Positions 6,612 through 6,615 of a stretch of 6,615 nucleotides of DNA are shown here, in pieces. Source of the DNA: an uncultured Lachnospiraceae bacterium (GTDB lineage Bacteria > Bacillota > Clostridia > Lachnospirales > Lachnospiraceae); assembly GCA_902796375.1 (NCBI GenBank), contig CADBOW010000193.1, positions 1-6,615 of the forward strand, given 5' to 3'. Positions within the stretch are counted from its first letter, which is position 1. Every line of letters starts with the position of its first letter. The position numbers were made by a program, and so were the translations under genes. Below the pieces are notes generated by a model, which did no database searches, was not told the DNA's origin, and saw only the letters and a list, made by a program, of their open reading frames with translations.

Positions 6612-6615
6612 AGTA

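Overview
The window looks like a chromosomal segment of an anaerobic Firmicute, most likely a Clostridia/Lachnospiraceae relative. The grounds are a clostridial-type ValRS N-terminus, AGGAG-type ribosome binding sites, a sigma-A promoter with an extended -10 box, and moderate GC with strong avoidance of TTA, CTA and TCA codons. This placement is an inference from style, not from a marker gene comparison. All genes lie on the minus strand, so the reading order is from high to low coordinates. There is no sign of a mobile element, CRISPR array, tRNA or rRNA.

In transcription order: a good promoter (about 6584-6611) and a leader of roughly 80 nt; a 1296-residue cytoplasmic protein (6494-2604) with two N-terminal beta-sandwich (Ig-like) domains, a helical-repeat region, a very acidic linker, and a second helical-repeat half with beta modules; a 41-nt gap; a 421-residue protein (2562-1297) that can be aligned by eye, motif by motif, with Hsp70/DnaK but lacks the usual ATPase signature residues and the C-terminal lid; a 277-residue TPR-containing protein (1309-476) whose start overlaps the previous gene by 13 bp; a 59-nt gap; then the first 138 codons of valS (valyl-tRNA synthetase), cut by the left edge of the window.

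The three upstream genes look like one operon and probably one system: a large scaffold of Ig-like and alpha-solenoid parts, a degenerate Hsp70-like protein and a small TPR protein. None of the three has a function I can name. From memory, and unverified, proteins of this kind in Lachnospiraceae may be carried in databases as DUF5716/DUF5717-type families of unknown function. The best reading is an uncharacterised cytoplasmic chaperone-like or scaffold complex. There is no terminator or T-box between the TPR gene and valS, so valS may be read through from this operon or driven by a promoter I cannot see.
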